Of a stretch of 64,000 nt of DNA, positions 38,144 to 47,982 are shown piece by piece. This DNA comes from Gracilimonas sp. (lineage in GTDB: Bacteria > Bacteroidota > Rhodothermia > Balneolales > Balneolaceae). The DNA lies in the NCBI RefSeq assembly GCF_040218225.1, contig NZ_JAVJQO010000008.1, forward strand, positions 862,186 to 926,185. Direction: 5' to 3'. The position numbers and the translations under genes were made by a program. Below the pieces are notes generated by a model. That model was not told where the DNA came from. It ran no database searches and was given only the letters and a program-made list of their open reading frames with translations. How positions within the stretch are numbered: position 1 is the stretch's first letter; the number at the start of each line of letters is the position of its first letter.

Positions 38144-39016
38144 ATGAACATACACCCATTATTTAACACACAGGTCAGTTATCTGCCCCAGTACTGAAAA
38201 CCGCCTAAACCCATCCTCTTGTATGATTGGATCCAGGAATGCAGAATCGGAGAGCAGTTCGGGCATCTGGTGCTGGAATACCGAAAATCCGGTGATAAAA
38301 CTCATAAAATGAACCTGCCTCAACTATGTGCCGGTGCGCTGCTGGAAGGTGGGCATGCAGAGAAGCACATCCTGCGGCGAACCGGCTGGCTAACCTTCGA
38401 TATTGACAAGGACGACAACCCCAGTTTTACTGACTGGACGGAGGTGAGAGAATTTGTTTCTCTGATTCCCTATGTAGCGTTTGCTGGGTTATCCGTTTCC
38501 GGTCATGGCGTCTGGGGGCTCATTCATATCGCTTTTCCGGACAAGCAAAAAGAGCACTTCCAGCAGCTTGACGCTGACTTCAAAGAACTCGGCATCCTCT
38601 TAGATTCTACCAAAGGGAAAAACGCCAATGATAAACGCGCCTATTCCTATGATCCGGATGCATACATTGCTGATGATTTTGAGGTTTACGATCGGCTTCC
38701 TAAGAAACGTATAGTGTTCAAAAAATGTCTTCCCCCTACATCGCATAGCAAAACAAAAGATCTTGTCGAACAAAAGCTCCAGGTTATAGACACCTATAAA
38801 ATTCCTATAGCCCCTGATTATTTTATATACCGGGATATAGGATTTGCGCTGGCTTCTGAGTTTGGGGAAGCTGGGCGAGATTATTTTCACCGGGCAGTCA
38901 AACATCATCATAAATACGATAAGAAACATGCCGACTCTCAGTACACCAAATGCCTGAGGCCTGGACCGATAGGCATCGGCACCTTCTTTCATATTTGCAC
39001 TAAACATAACATCTAA
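38144..39016 (+). CDS. BT4734-like primase N-domain protein with one in-frame UGA
   Basis: From ATG 38144 the frame runs 290 codons to TAA with one TGA at 38195 (LPQY-UGA-KPPKP). The product matches the BT4734-like N-terminal domain found in VapE/primase proteins of Bacteroidota elements: LCAGALLEGGHAEKHI, GWLTFDIDKDDN, LIPYVAFAGLSVSGHGVWGL, KGKNANDKRAYSYDPDAYI. The C-terminal part has LASEFGEAGRDYFHRAVK, typical of the small domain that follows. Four other Trp codons are TGG. A start at TTG 38219, after the UGA, would be an escape but has no good ribosome site. Probably works with the VapE-like protein to start replication. Confidence 0.7.
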
Positions 39017-39027
39017 AATCAATCATT

Positions 39028-39423
39028 ATGAAATATAAAAACACAAAATCATCTCGGCTTCTGGACCAATATGGCGAAGTAGCCATTCAGTCCATCTGAT
39101 ACATGTTCGGCCACCGAAAAACAGCCGAGTACTTTGATACAACAACTTCGGTAATCCGAGGTATCGTTGAAACTAACGGGTGAAAGCGGCCCATCGAATT
39201 CATGCCTATTCTAAAAAAGGCCATTGATAGCGGGAAGCGCGATCCGGAGGAATTCACACATGTAGATTTCTCTGGGGAATTCATCCAAAAACTGATTAAA
39301 AACATTAATACTGAACATAAGAGTGTTCAAATCCAGTCAGAAAACGTCATTGAACTTGCCCTGCACATCCAACAAGAACTTTTTAACAAAAAACAAATAA
39401 AGGAGAAAACCCATGCAAATTAG
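39028..39423 (+). CDS. small DNA-binding-type protein with two in-frame UGA codons
   Basis: From ATG 39028, 12 bases after the primase-like gene, 131 codons run to TAG with TGA at 39097 (QSI-UGA-YMFGH) and 39181 (TNG-UGA-KRPIEF). The N-terminal half reads as a helix-turn-helix-like stretch (YMFGHRKTAEYFDTTTSVIRG); the second half is helical (FSGEFIQKLIKNINTEHKS). No TGG codon occurs, so UGA would be its only Trp codon. Its end overlaps the ATG of the next gene by 11 bases. No family recognised. Confidence 0.6.
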
Positions 39424-39946
39424 CATAGTTAAATTTAAAGTAACCAATAACCGCTGATTACAACGGTCTTACCAATATCAAGAATTAAGTACCCAAGAAT
39501 ATCTGGGGGTATTCTGTACACAGTCTCCCCAGCTTGTAGGGGCGGCGGGTGAGCAAATATCATTGTCACCCTTTTTTAGCTGATACTTGGTTATTGACCG
39601 GGAACATGATGAAAAGCTTGATGGAGACTATCTTCAAGATAGGTTACCGTTAGCAACCCCGTGAGATGTAAAGAAATGTGTAAGCCTAATTAATGACGCT
39701 CACTTCTCAGGGAATGCTGTAAATGGTTCCATTCACAGCAAAAATAAAGCAAGAGGCAATATCATAGCCGCAAATGCTCACATTGATGGCATAGGAGACA
39801 TTGTAATGATCAATAAAGTGCACCTACACTCCTACCGGATTTCGGGAAGTTTGACTGGGAGCCTTAAGATCCATGGCGCTGCATCCATGGGCTGATGTTA
39901 TGCCCATGATGCTGAGGACTTTATGCTGGAATTCCTGCATGTTTAA
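39413..39946 (+). CDS. unknown protein with four in-frame UGA codons
   Basis: From ATG 39413, preceded by AAAGGAG at good distance, 177 codons run to TAA. TGA occurs at 39455 (NNR-UGA-LQRS), 39581 (FFS-UGA-YLVID), 39662 (ATP-UGA-DVKK) and 39893 (SMG-UGA-CYAH). No TGG, TAG, TAA or frameshift is present. The middle reads as normal beta-rich protein (HIDGIGDIVMINKVHLHSY). With the standard code no product longer than ~77 residues would be made. The strong ribosome site and overlap with the previous gene argue that it was recently, or is still, translated. No family recognised. Confidence 0.6.
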
Positions 39947-39948
39947 AT

Positions 39949-39978
39949 AAAAGCCCTCAGAGATGGGGGCTTTTTTTC
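39949..39978 (+). terminator. terminator ending the UGA-containing module
   Basis: AAAGCCCTC, loop AGAGAT, GGGGGCTTTTTTTCTTT immediately after the last UGA-containing gene. A clean rho-independent terminator. Confidence 0.8.
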
Positions 39979-40013
39979 TTTATTTTGGAATGCCTAAACC
40001 TACTCAGATACAC

Positions 40014-40145
40014 TCAATCACCTTTTTTATGCTTATGTTTCTTGAGTGAAGGAGTATTTCCAGGTGTTTTTTTATTGTCCCGCTGACGCCGGTCGGGTTT
40101 ACCGGTAGACTTAGCTATTTTCTTTGGGCCGGGTTTGATTCCCAT
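40014..40145 (-). CDS. 43-residue highly basic protein
   Basis: An ATG at 40145 follows a near-perfect ribosome site (AAAAAAGGAGGCTC). The product starts MGIKPGPKKIAKSTGKPDRR and ends KKHKHKKGD; more than a third of the residues are Lys, Arg or His. It has no hydrophobic core and is probably disordered and nucleic-acid binding. Closed by TGA. The strong ribosome site is the main reason to call it. Similar short Lys/Gly/Pro-rich proteins occur in this phylum; I do not recognise a named family. Confidence 0.6.
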   Translation of the reverse strand: MGIKPGPKKIAKSTGKPDRRQRDNKKTPGNTPSLKKHKHKKGD

Positions 40146-40233
40146 ATGAGCCTCCTTTTTTATGTTATTTGTTCTGCAATTGAAAACGAATTAAAGTCCC
40201 TACTTAGTATTAATGAATGGACTGAACATCTTG

Positions 40234-40659
40234 TCATTCGTCTTCTCCTAGAAAATATATCCTGCTTCTGATCGGGACTCCTTTCGACTTGTAATGATCT
40301 CCTTTCACAAACATCCACGGTTCATCTCGATGTTCTGCTAAAGTAAGAGACACATATAAACCAAATATTTGACCAGCTTTTTCTTGTATCTCTTCTTCTG
40401 GAAATCCCTCCATCAGCCGAGTGCATTCTCTGTATATTGGCATCAATGGAGTATTATCCCATTTGAATTTACTCCCTAACCATCCTGACGGTTGAACTTT
40501 TTCCGTTCTATTCGCAACTTCATCAAATTGACTGCTAATCCAGTTAATTATAGCCTTTTTCTCATCTTCGGAAATACTAGCGGTGTAATGATCCCACTCT
40601 GATTGTAACGATCGAGGTATAGCCTTTACTTCTTTATCTTTTATTGGGTCTTTGAGCAT
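40234..40659 (-). CDS. hypothetical protein
   Basis: A 141-residue soluble protein with a helical first part (SISEDEKKAIINWISSQFDEV) and a compact second part (MFVKGDHYKSKGVPIRSRI). No family recognised. It is ~210 bases downstream of the Argonaute operon on the same strand and might belong to it, but the gap makes this uncertain. Ends in TGA, with only nine more codons to a TAA. Confidence 0.6.
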   Translation of the reverse strand: MLKDPIKDKEVKAIPRSLQSEWDHYTASISEDEKKAIINWISSQFDEVANRTEKVQPSGWLGSKFKWDNTPLMPIYRECTRLMEGFPEEEIQEKAGQIFGLYVSLTLAEHRDEPWMFVKGDHYKSKGVPIRSRIYFLGEDE

Positions 40660-40873
40660 TAGCTTATATAACTAAATGGTGAACAATAGAAACAACTTTT
40701 TTAAAATAGAATTTTTTATAAATAATAAACTTAGCTGAATTAAATGAACATTACTTCTCACCTGTGATTCTAATTGTACCGTACAACGCTGGCTAAGACA
40801 TGCTGATTTTATAACCGTGAGCAAGTTGGAAGTGTTTTTATTTTATGATTTAATCAATAAATATGATTTTAAG

Positions 40874-41749
40874 TTATAGTAATTTCTCTCCTGAAGTTTT
40901 ACCCCAAAATTTATTGATTGCTACCTCTAATGAATGAGTTAATTTCTTCTTATTAGTCAATATTGCCCATATTGAACCAAAAGAAAGCATTGGGCTTACA
41001 ACATATTCAAGCAATGTTTTGTACCAACTTTCATCCATAGATTGGATGGTGGTTATAAACCAATATGAGAAATAAATTGCTACCAGAATTAATGCCACAA
41101 AACATAACCAAAATATAACCTTTGCAATTAGTGAGGATCTGCCAAAAAAATTATTAATAAAGGCTATTTGCATTCTTCTCTTTTCCAAGTCATCAAGCCC
41201 TTTAAGTTTTATCACCGTTTGTAATGACGCTTCTGAGATAACTCTTTCCACTTCCTCAGTTTCAATGCTCTGTTTCTCTTTAGCGATACCATAGGCTTCA
41301 ATCACATCTTGATCTACCAGCTTATCAACGGTTCCTGATAAATCTCTACAAAGAGCTATCAAATGTGCTTGACCAGCATTACTATCATTCAAAAGGAAAT
41401 GGAGTGTTTCAGTATAGTTTTTCTTGTCATCTGCTTGGTTCTTAACCCTCAATACAAAAAGTTGGTTTATCCAATCCTTATTAACATTGAATTTTAATAC
41501 ACCTACAGTTATCACGAATACCAATATATCGTCATATATCCACTGTACATGTTCATCCAGTTTTCTTTGCTTTATTTGTGAGAAAGCATTGTCAAATTTT
41601 GCTTTTTCATTAGCCTGAATAGCGATCATCAGCTTTATAATATGATGCTTGATATCAGAGCTTTTAAATTCATTTTCAATCTTAATTTCTTTTTGAAATA
41701 TGAATTGTTTGAAAGCCTCCCAATAATTTGACTGTAGGATATCAGACAT
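40874..41749 (-). CDS. Argonaute-associated transmembrane protein (bPAM-type effector candidate)
   Basis: A 291-residue protein with a long helical cytoplasmic part and two membrane helices near the C-terminus (VIFWLCFVALILVAIYFSYW and EYVVSPMLSFGSIWAIL). Its ATG directly abuts the TAG of the Argonaute gene, so both are made from one message. Catalytically inactive long-B Argonautes are known with partner effectors of nuclease, Sir2 or transmembrane type; the last act by damaging the membrane when a guide finds invader DNA. Position and topology fit that class. Assignment rests on context rather than on a motif. Confidence 0.7.
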   Translation of the reverse strand: MSDILQSNYWEAFKQFIFQKEIKIENEFKSSDIKHHIIKLMIAIQANEKAKFDNAFSQIKQRKLDEHVQWIYDDILVFVITVGVLKFNVNKDWINQLFVLRVKNQADDKKNYTETLHFLLNDSNAGQAHLIALCRDLSGTVDKLVDQDVIEAYGIAKEKQSIETEEVERVISEASLQTVIKLKGLDDLEKRRMQIAFINNFFGRSSLIAKVIFWLCFVALILVAIYFSYWFITTIQSMDESWYKTLLEYVVSPMLSFGSIWAILTNKKKLTHSLEVAINKFWGKTSGEKLL

Positions 41750-44014
41750 CTATAAAAACCATTTTTTTCTTTTCATCGCTGTTAACAAAGCCGCAGAACT
41801 GAAATCTGGAATACCTTTAAATTGTCCCAGCAATTTTGAAATCATCTTGGCATAAAATAAGGTAACTGGCGTGTGGTTGGGATTTAAAGAGCGCCAAGAA
41901 TGATGGGAAAATTTATATACCTGTTGAGTAATGTGGTGCATGTCTTTAAATGTAGATTCCTCATGTAATTTAATAAGAACTGGCCTACTTGGAGCATGCC
42001 CTTTAAATTTGATTTCATGGGCTCCCATGGTGGTTAATAAACATTCGTTATCATTGATTATCAGATTGGTTCCTCTGAGGGGTACAAAATCTTTATTGAC
42101 CTTACTTCTACCTCTTGAACCGGGTGATTTTTTATCAAAAAGAAGAAAAGGATGGTTATCTACTATTTGTACAAAAGCGAACTGTATGGAAAAATCTTCA
42201 AAACTGTTCACTAACTCTTGAACAACTTGAAGCTCAGTATTCTTCATTGGTTTGAACACATGAAATACAAACCTTACGGTTTGCCCTTTCTTCCAAGCCA
42301 TATCTTCACTCAGTTTATTAACCGAGCTTTTTAGACTTAGCAAAAGTTCATCAAAGAAATTATCGTAATCAGTTGCTTTACTATTATCAGAAAACAATAG
42401 ATTACCGTCACTGGAAAAGAAAGTTGTCAATCCAACTATTCTTTTAGAATCCCCTCCCTTATAATGGCTACTTCTTAGGTAAGTATGGCTAACACCTACT
42501 ATTATTTCCCAATCAACATCATTTGATGATGGTAGAACCCAAGGGATTCCTCCCATCTTTGAATACATTTGTAGTGCAAGAGGAGCTAAAATATATTCAA
42601 GTCCATTGGTATTTCTAGTTCTGTTTTCTTGCAACGCTTGTACAGGAATACCTTGTGATAGCAAAAAGGCCTTAACCCTATAGTAGGGATTATTCTTTTG
42701 GTCTTTGTAGGCATCTCTATTTGTACCTTCTACTACAACAAGATCATACGATTTATTTCCTGCTAGCTTCTCTTTAATTATTTTTAAATAACCTTCATAA
42801 TTATCTTCTTGAATCTCTCCGACATCAAAATTTATATCCTGTAATCTAAATAAGTCTTTCATACCCCTACGATAATACTTACTGTCAGGCATCCCGCCTC
42901 CCAGCATTCCCATAGTTTTAGAAAAACCTCCCCTCGATTCAGGCTTGCAAATAACTAGTATGTTTGGGGTCTTTGGTGTAAAAGAGGTGGAGTCAAAAGG
43001 ACCAAACTCACTAAGCCCTTTTATTATGCTTGTGTTAGCACTTCCTGTTCCATAATCGAATATGAACTTATTCTCTTCTAATGAATAATTATTATGAGGT
43101 AACTCTGAATTTTCAGAGAGAACATATTCAAAACCATCCAAGCTATGGTATCTCCAATTTGAAAGTCGCTTACTTACAACTTTATATAACTTGGTATAAT
43201 ACTGTTTATAGTCGGATTTAAGTCTGCTATTAACTTTTGCTTTGTTAACAATTTGATCTGCTTGGTTTTCACTTAAAAGTTCAACTAGTAATTTCTTAAT
43301 TGATACCGTGCTTCTTCTAATAAAGCATTGTTCAGCATTAATTTGAACTTCGCCTTCATTAGTATCAATAAAAGCGGTTCTGTTTTCAACTTTTGTCAAA
43401 CTTCCTAACAAAGTCTCTTGGGGAGCTAGAATTCCTTTTTTTCCTGGTAATGGGCGTGCGTGGATTATATCAAAACCAATTAGATTAATACCTTTATTCA
43501 TCAATTCAAGAATATTCTCAGAAACATTCCACAGATGGCTGATATTAATTGTAAAGCCATACTTGAGTTGCTTTTTCACTCCGTTTATTGTTCTTAGATC
43601 AATCTCAAACTGTCTATCATATGTTATAATGCCTTTAAGGTTATCAGGTAAAAACTCTCTTACTGCATCATGCAAATCAAGAGGTGATACAAATGAAAAT
43701 GGATAGAAACTTAATGGAACAATATCATCTGTGTTTTCAAGGAAGGCTCTAAAAAAAATGTGCTTTATTAAGGATGAAACTATTTCGGGAGAATTCTCAG
43801 TATCTACAATTACCGTTTCACCCTCAATTTGATCTCCTTTCATCCAAGATCCATATATATAATCACCAGTTCGAAAAAACGAATGTGTGTCATTGTGTTT
43901 ATCCCTTAATTCACGTAATAAAGCTAAAGAGTAAGGGAAAAGTTTAAGCTTTAACTCTTTAGGTGGGAAAAGTTCTATTGGGAAAAAGTTGGTTAGTATT
44001 TTTGTAGATGCCAT
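41750..44014 (-). CDS. long prokaryotic Argonaute, apparently catalytically inactive
   Basis: A 754-residue long Argonaute. The N and PAZ-like region covers the first ~350 residues; the MID region includes VVVEGTNRDAYKDQ and IPVQALQENRTRN; PIWI begins at WEIIVGVSHTYLRSSHYKGG and continues through VRFVFHVFKPMKNTELQV, SIQFAFVQIVDNHPFLLFD and the C-terminal FYAKMISKLLGQF. Active enzymes have Asp in GxDxS and in the HxD region; here these read GVSHT and HVFKP, so the DEDX tetrad is broken. It should bind a guide and target without cutting and hand over to the membrane protein encoded next. Codon use matches neighbouring island genes. Confidence 0.85.
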   Translation of the reverse strand: MASTKILTNFFPIELFPPKELKLKLFPYSLALLRELRDKHNDTHSFFRTGDYIYGSWMKGDQIEGETVIVDTENSPEIVSSLIKHIFFRAFLENTDDIVPLSFYPFSFVSPLDLHDAVREFLPDNLKGIITYDRQFEIDLRTINGVKKQLKYGFTINISHLWNVSENILELMNKGINLIGFDIIHARPLPGKKGILAPQETLLGSLTKVENRTAFIDTNEGEVQINAEQCFIRRSTVSIKKLLVELLSENQADQIVNKAKVNSRLKSDYKQYYTKLYKVVSKRLSNWRYHSLDGFEYVLSENSELPHNNYSLEENKFIFDYGTGSANTSIIKGLSEFGPFDSTSFTPKTPNILVICKPESRGGFSKTMGMLGGGMPDSKYYRRGMKDLFRLQDINFDVGEIQEDNYEGYLKIIKEKLAGNKSYDLVVVEGTNRDAYKDQKNNPYYRVKAFLLSQGIPVQALQENRTRNTNGLEYILAPLALQMYSKMGGIPWVLPSSNDVDWEIIVGVSHTYLRSSHYKGGDSKRIVGLTTFFSSDGNLLFSDNSKATDYDNFFDELLLSLKSSVNKLSEDMAWKKGQTVRFVFHVFKPMKNTELQVVQELVNSFEDFSIQFAFVQIVDNHPFLLFDKKSPGSRGRSKVNKDFVPLRGTNLIINDNECLLTTMGAHEIKFKGHAPSRPVLIKLHEESTFKDMHHITQQVYKFSHHSWRSLNPNHTPVTLFYAKMISKLLGQFKGIPDFSSAALLTAMKRKKWFL

Positions 44015-44317
44015 ACTTAGTTCGTAAAAGATTATTCCTTGTTAATATACACTCCATATTAGATAATAATTTAATGTATCGTAGACCCAAAATCTTCGTA
44101 AGTACGAAGGGAGTATTTAGTAAGGATAACTTTTTCAATGCTCTTCATTTGGTAACTCAATCAGATCATTTCTGTAGGAGAATTTTTCAGCATACTATAC
44201 GACTTCCCCACTGCTTAATGGCTGATTTTTTTATGACTTATATAATGAAAGAAATTACACAATAGATGCTTTCTTTATACCTAACAAATAGATTTACTCG
44301 ATTCAAGAAAATTTAAC
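44015..44317. other. intergenic, promoter region of Argonaute operon
   Basis: About 300 bases upstream of the Argonaute gene and downstream of the zinc-ribbon gene. A rightward open frame (44008-44265) lacks any family resemblance and a ribosome site and is rejected. The Argonaute promoter should lie near the left end. Confidence 0.4.
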
Positions 44318-44749
44318 TTATTGATCAATCCTAAATCCTGCTTCTTCAAGCTTCTTTCTGTATGAAGAGTCACTTAACCTATTATTTGATTCTGCAATTT
44401 CCTTACCCAATGAAAATACATGATATAAACTATATAATACCCAAATAAATAGACCGCAGATTAATGCATGAAAGTTATCAATCGTGTATTCAAATATGTA
44501 AGAGAAACCGGCATACAAAAAAATGCCTCCCATAAAGCCGTATAAAATAGTTGTATAAATTGTAATCAGTATAAAGCCAATTTTTTGGAATATATTTTTA
44601 AGACCCCACTCGGTAATATGATCGAGTTTTATTCCTTGATGGCAGCTTGGGCAATTTACTAGTGGTGGACCAATTGCATAATATTTACGCTCAAAAGACT
44701 CTAAAGTATACCCACAATGGGGACATCTTCGTGTTATATAAGTACCCAT
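44318..44749 (-). CDS. zinc-ribbon membrane protein
   Basis: A 143-residue protein starting with a four-Cys zinc ribbon (RRCPHCGYTLESFERKYY, then NCPSCHQGI), followed by two membrane helices (IGFILITIYTTILYGFMGGI and ALICGLFIWVLYSLYHVF) and a short charged tail. Function unknown. It follows the large secreted protein gene by ~27 bases on the same strand and may be co-transcribed with it. Confidence 0.7.
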   Translation of the reverse strand: MGTYITRRCPHCGYTLESFERKYYAIGPPLVNCPSCHQGIKLDHITEWGLKNIFQKIGFILITIYTTILYGFMGGIFLYAGFSYIFEYTIDNFHALICGLFIWVLYSLYHVFSLGKEIAESNNRLSDSSYRKKLEEAGFRIDQ

Positions 44750-44776
44750 TTATAACTAATTATGTTTTGAGTGTTC

Positions 44777-47182
44777 TTATTTAATCAGCATCAGTTTCTT
44801 CGTGCTCACAAACTCACCGGCCCGTATGCGGTAAATGTAGAACCCGCTGGAAAGCCAGGAAGCATCAAAAGTAGCGGTATGCCAGCCGGCGCTTTGCTTG
44901 CCATTTACTAATGTGGCTACTTTTTGTCCAAGCATGTTAAAGATAGCCAGTTCTACTCCACTAGCCTGTGGAATTCCATAACGAATTTGTGTAGTGGGAT
45001 TGAATGGATTCGGGTAGTTCTGCTTGAGAGTATACTCTGTTGGAGTGCCTTCAACTTCATTTGATGTAGAAACACCAGTAGTAAACGAGAGCACATCAGA
45101 CCAACCACTTGCACCAATATCATTATGGGCCTGCACCCTCCAATAGTAAAATGTATTATGTTTTAGGTTGTTTACTTGGTACTCTGTTTCTTTTAAACCA
45201 GAAACATTCACAGTTGTATCTTGGAAAACGTCACTTTCTGACAATTGAACTTGATAGGTTTCTGCATTACGAGAAGATGACCAGACTAATTTAGGCGATG
45301 TTGATACATCTTGCTCTCCGTTCTCTGGATCCCATTCTGGTATGTCAGGGATTCCACTTTCAGTGATGAATGTGTGAATCTTGCTCCATTCACCGTTTCC
45401 TGTTGAATTATTAGCACGGACTCTCCAGAAATATTGAGCACTAAGCTTTAAGCTATCAACAACTTGAGCAATATACCAATCATTACTTGCAGATTTGTAA
45501 GTTGCAGATTTAGGCAGGGAAAATAATGAATCAAAAGTCTGGTGGACAGATATTTGCAGCTCATAATCATCCGCTCCGCTTACAGAAGCCCATTCGAAGC
45601 GAGTAGGCACTAAAACATTTTCCGAGCTATCAGAGGGTGTTTTTGTAGTTGGAGACGGCAATGCATATTCAGTTTTGAAAATACTTACTTCACTCCATTC
45701 GCCGGTACCAGCTAGATTAGTACCTCTAACTCTCCAATAATAATCGATACCATAGCCTAGTGATCCAGATAAATCAATAGTTGTATCCTGAATGCTAGAT
45801 ATTGACACAACATTTGACTCAAAACTACTTGTTGAAGAAACTTGGATTTCATAAGTGTCTGCTTCGTTACTAATCCATTTAAACGTTGTGTCAACAGGAA
45901 CCCAGTCTTCTCCGTTAACAGGGTAAACTTTATCCACAGCATTTGGTGGATCTAAGTCAGGAGTAGGTATAGCATCAACATCTTGCCACTGTAATGCCGG
46001 GTAGGTATCAGTTAGATGCCAGGTATCTAAGAAATCAAACGATGCCATATAAAAATAAGCAGAATCTTGTTTCATTTGGCTAGACCTTAAACTGTTAACA
46101 CCCTCTTTCAAACCATGACCAACACCAACATCTGCACTATCTTTATTCCAATATGATGATTTAATACTTCCTGCATTAAGCCCAATAAAGCCGCCAAAAA
46201 TGGAGTCAGCAGTTACCTCACCTGCAGAATAACTACTACTAACACTTGTTTCTCCATAACTTGTGCCTATGAAACCTCCAATATTTTGAAATCCTTGAAC
46301 TGTACACAAAGCATATGATTGATCAATTGTATTTTGAAATGTATTGCTAGTTTCACCAACCAACCCCCCAACATGATTTTCACCAAGAATATCCCCTGTT
46401 GCAAATGAAGTTGAAATTTCACCTCCGAACCTCATGGATCCAGTTAGACCTCCTACCATATTGATCCCAGTAACATTTGCATCAGAATAAGAATTACTGA
46501 GAGTTACACCCATTTGTCCGAATAATCCCCCAGTAACACTTTCACCAGTTACATCCCCACTTATAAAAACATTATCAATAATTCCTCCTCTTGCATAGCC
46601 AATTAACCCTCCAACACTAGTAGAAGACCCTTTAACACTTATATTTAATTCTATATCACTAATTTCACCATACCTGTGAAATCCAGCAAGGCCACCAACT
46701 TCATTACCCCCTGTTACTTGACCAATTAATTTTATGTTATTTATGCTCCCGTTATTTTCTCCTACCAATGCTCCTACTATACCACCTGCATCTACTACAA
46801 TATTTTCTAATTGTAAGTTACTTATAATACTACCTCTATCTACAAATCCAAATATTCCAACTCTATATTCATCCGGCCTATGAATGACAAGATTAGTTAT
46901 TTTATAATTATCTCCATTGTATGATCCTGTAAATTTAATTATAGAATCACCAATTGGCTCAAATCCAGTACTATCATTCCAAGATAAAGTTGTACTGGCA
47001 TCTAGATCATTGATTTGAATAAAGTGCTTATTAGTGTAATCTCTAATAGATTGTAACTGTTCGACAGTAGAAATTTGATAAGGATCTTCTTCTGTACCAC
47101 TACCCCCAGCAAATTGACCAAAAGCATTTGAGGTAAATATTGTCATTATGAGTAGCCCGAAAACTGTGACTTTACGTATCAT
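44777..47182 (-). CDS. large secreted GLUG-repeat / fibronectin-III protein with Por (T9SS) sorting domain
   Basis: An 801-residue secreted protein. After a signal peptide (ending SNAFGQ) come about eight GLUG-type repeats ([19 protein letters not shown] and similar, residues ~60-370), then three Fn3-like domains (~415-700; [31 protein letters not shown], each with a YYWRV strand), then a type IX secretion sorting domain ([20 protein letters not shown] ... MLGQKVATL ... GFYIYRI). It should be exported and attached at the cell surface. Closed by TAA. The family suggests adhesion; binding partner unknown. A cargo gene of the island. Confidence 0.85.
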   Translation of the reverse strand: MIRKVTVFGLLIMTIFTSNAFGQFAGGSGTEEDPYQISTVEQLQSIRDYTNKHFIQINDLDASTTLSWNDSTGFEPIGDSIIKFTGSYNGDNYKITNLVIHRPDEYRVGIFGFVDRGSIISNLQLENIVVDAGGIVGALVGENNGSINNIKLIGQVTGGNEVGGLAGFHRYGEISDIELNISVKGSSTSVGGLIGYARGGIIDNVFISGDVTGESVTGGLFGQMGVTLSNSYSDANVTGINMVGGLTGSMRFGGEISTSFATGDILGENHVGGLVGETSNTFQNTIDQSYALCTVQGFQNIGGFIGTSYGETSVSSSYSAGEVTADSIFGGFIGLNAGSIKSSYWNKDSADVGVGHGLKEGVNSLRSSQMKQDSAYFYMASFDFLDTWHLTDTYPALQWQDVDAIPTPDLDPPNAVDKVYPVNGEDWVPVDTTFKWISNEADTYEIQVSSTSSFESNVVSISSIQDTTIDLSGSLGYGIDYYWRVRGTNLAGTGEWSEVSIFKTEYALPSPTTKTPSDSSENVLVPTRFEWASVSGADDYELQISVHQTFDSLFSLPKSATYKSASNDWYIAQVVDSLKLSAQYFWRVRANNSTGNGEWSKIHTFITESGIPDIPEWDPENGEQDVSTSPKLVWSSSRNAETYQVQLSESDVFQDTTVNVSGLKETEYQVNNLKHNTFYYWRVQAHNDIGASGWSDVLSFTTGVSTSNEVEGTPTEYTLKQNYPNPFNPTTQIRYGIPQASGVELAIFNMLGQKVATLVNGKQSAGWHTATFDASWLSSGFYIYRIRAGEFVSTKKLMLIK

Positions 47183-47440
47183 ATTCTCTTATATTCTGTA
47201 ATACTAATTGCCCTAAAGGTAGTTAAAACAATGCTTAAATGTTAGGCTAAAAGAAAGAGCTGCCGCTCCTTCTTCCGCTGACTCAGCTATTAACCGCATC
47301 AGCATAATCTGGCCGGTTTTTCAGCCGCATCATATCTCCAGAAGAGTTTTTGGCATTTTTCGCCACTTGGTCACAAGCCTTGTAATTGGGCAAAAAAGTT
47401 TAACACATAGCTTATTTTAACCCGACTATTATTACCTAAG

Positions 47441-47701
47441 CTATTTATCCACCCTTTTGCTCCTTTGGTACCATTTCCATCCCCATATCAAAGCAACTGG
47501 AAGAACAAATAGGAGAAGAAAACCAGGAAAGCCATCCATTATAGAGGGTGTAGCACTATATGATTGAACGTTATAATCGCTATCTATATAACCTCTTACC
47601 ACTGTTTTTTGTGTGGACACATACAGAACTCTAACACCAAATAGAAGCCATAATGTCGTCAGGGCTGTAATAAGTTTATTTTCTTTAATAATTTTGGTCA
47701 T
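47441..47701 (-). CDS. small membrane protein
   Basis: An 86-residue protein with two hydrophobic segments (LITALTTLWLLFGVRVLYV and GFLLLFVLPVALIWGWKWY) and a charged tail. No family recognised. Ends in TAG. Confidence 0.6.
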   Translation of the reverse strand: MTKIIKENKLITALTTLWLLFGVRVLYVSTQKTVVRGYIDSDYNVQSYSATPSIMDGFPGFLLLFVLPVALIWGWKWYQRSKRVDK

Positions 47702-47705
47702 AAAT

Positions 47706-47975
47706 TTAATTCTGTTTCAAAAATAACGTCGAATCGGTAGCAAAAGTAGAAAACAGACTTTGAAGACCGTTATCTATTTTATTGGAATTCTTTTTTACGT
47801 CTGAAATAACTCTTAAGGCATGCTTCTTAGAAAATATTCTAAATGTGTTTTCTTTTTTTGAATCGGGATTATTCCTTTTTCGATGTACCAACTTCAACCA
47901 CATGTGAAAAAAGTCAATATAAAAGCCAAAATCAGAACAACAGGTCGACTGTTTTTAGAATATCTTTTAATTCAT
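47706..47975 (-). pseudogene. possible frameshifted lipoprotein gene
   Basis: The open frame 47706-47903 encodes a 65-residue basic segment starting from an ATG with no ribosome site. In the next frame just upstream the sequence reads RPVVLILAFILTFFTCG, a good lipoprotein signal, which then hits TGA two residues after its Cys, while the ATG near 47974 is in yet another frame. The simplest reading is a small lipoprotein gene broken by one or two indels. Weakly supported. Confidence 0.3.
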
Positions 47976-47982
47976 AGATAAA

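Noticed and set aside
36663..39946. UGA as selenocysteine
   Set aside because: Ten sites in five unrelated proteins, in contexts that fit Trp, and no SECIS-like element or selenium gene seen nearby.
36663..39946. Simple pseudogene decay of the replication module
   Set aside because: Not excluded, but no TAA, TAG or frameshift occurs and ribosome sites and overlaps are intact, so it is not the best explanation.
44008..44265. Rightward gene upstream of the Argonaute operon
   Set aside because: Lacks a ribosome site and family similarity; it overlaps the Argonaute start and is probably its promoter region.
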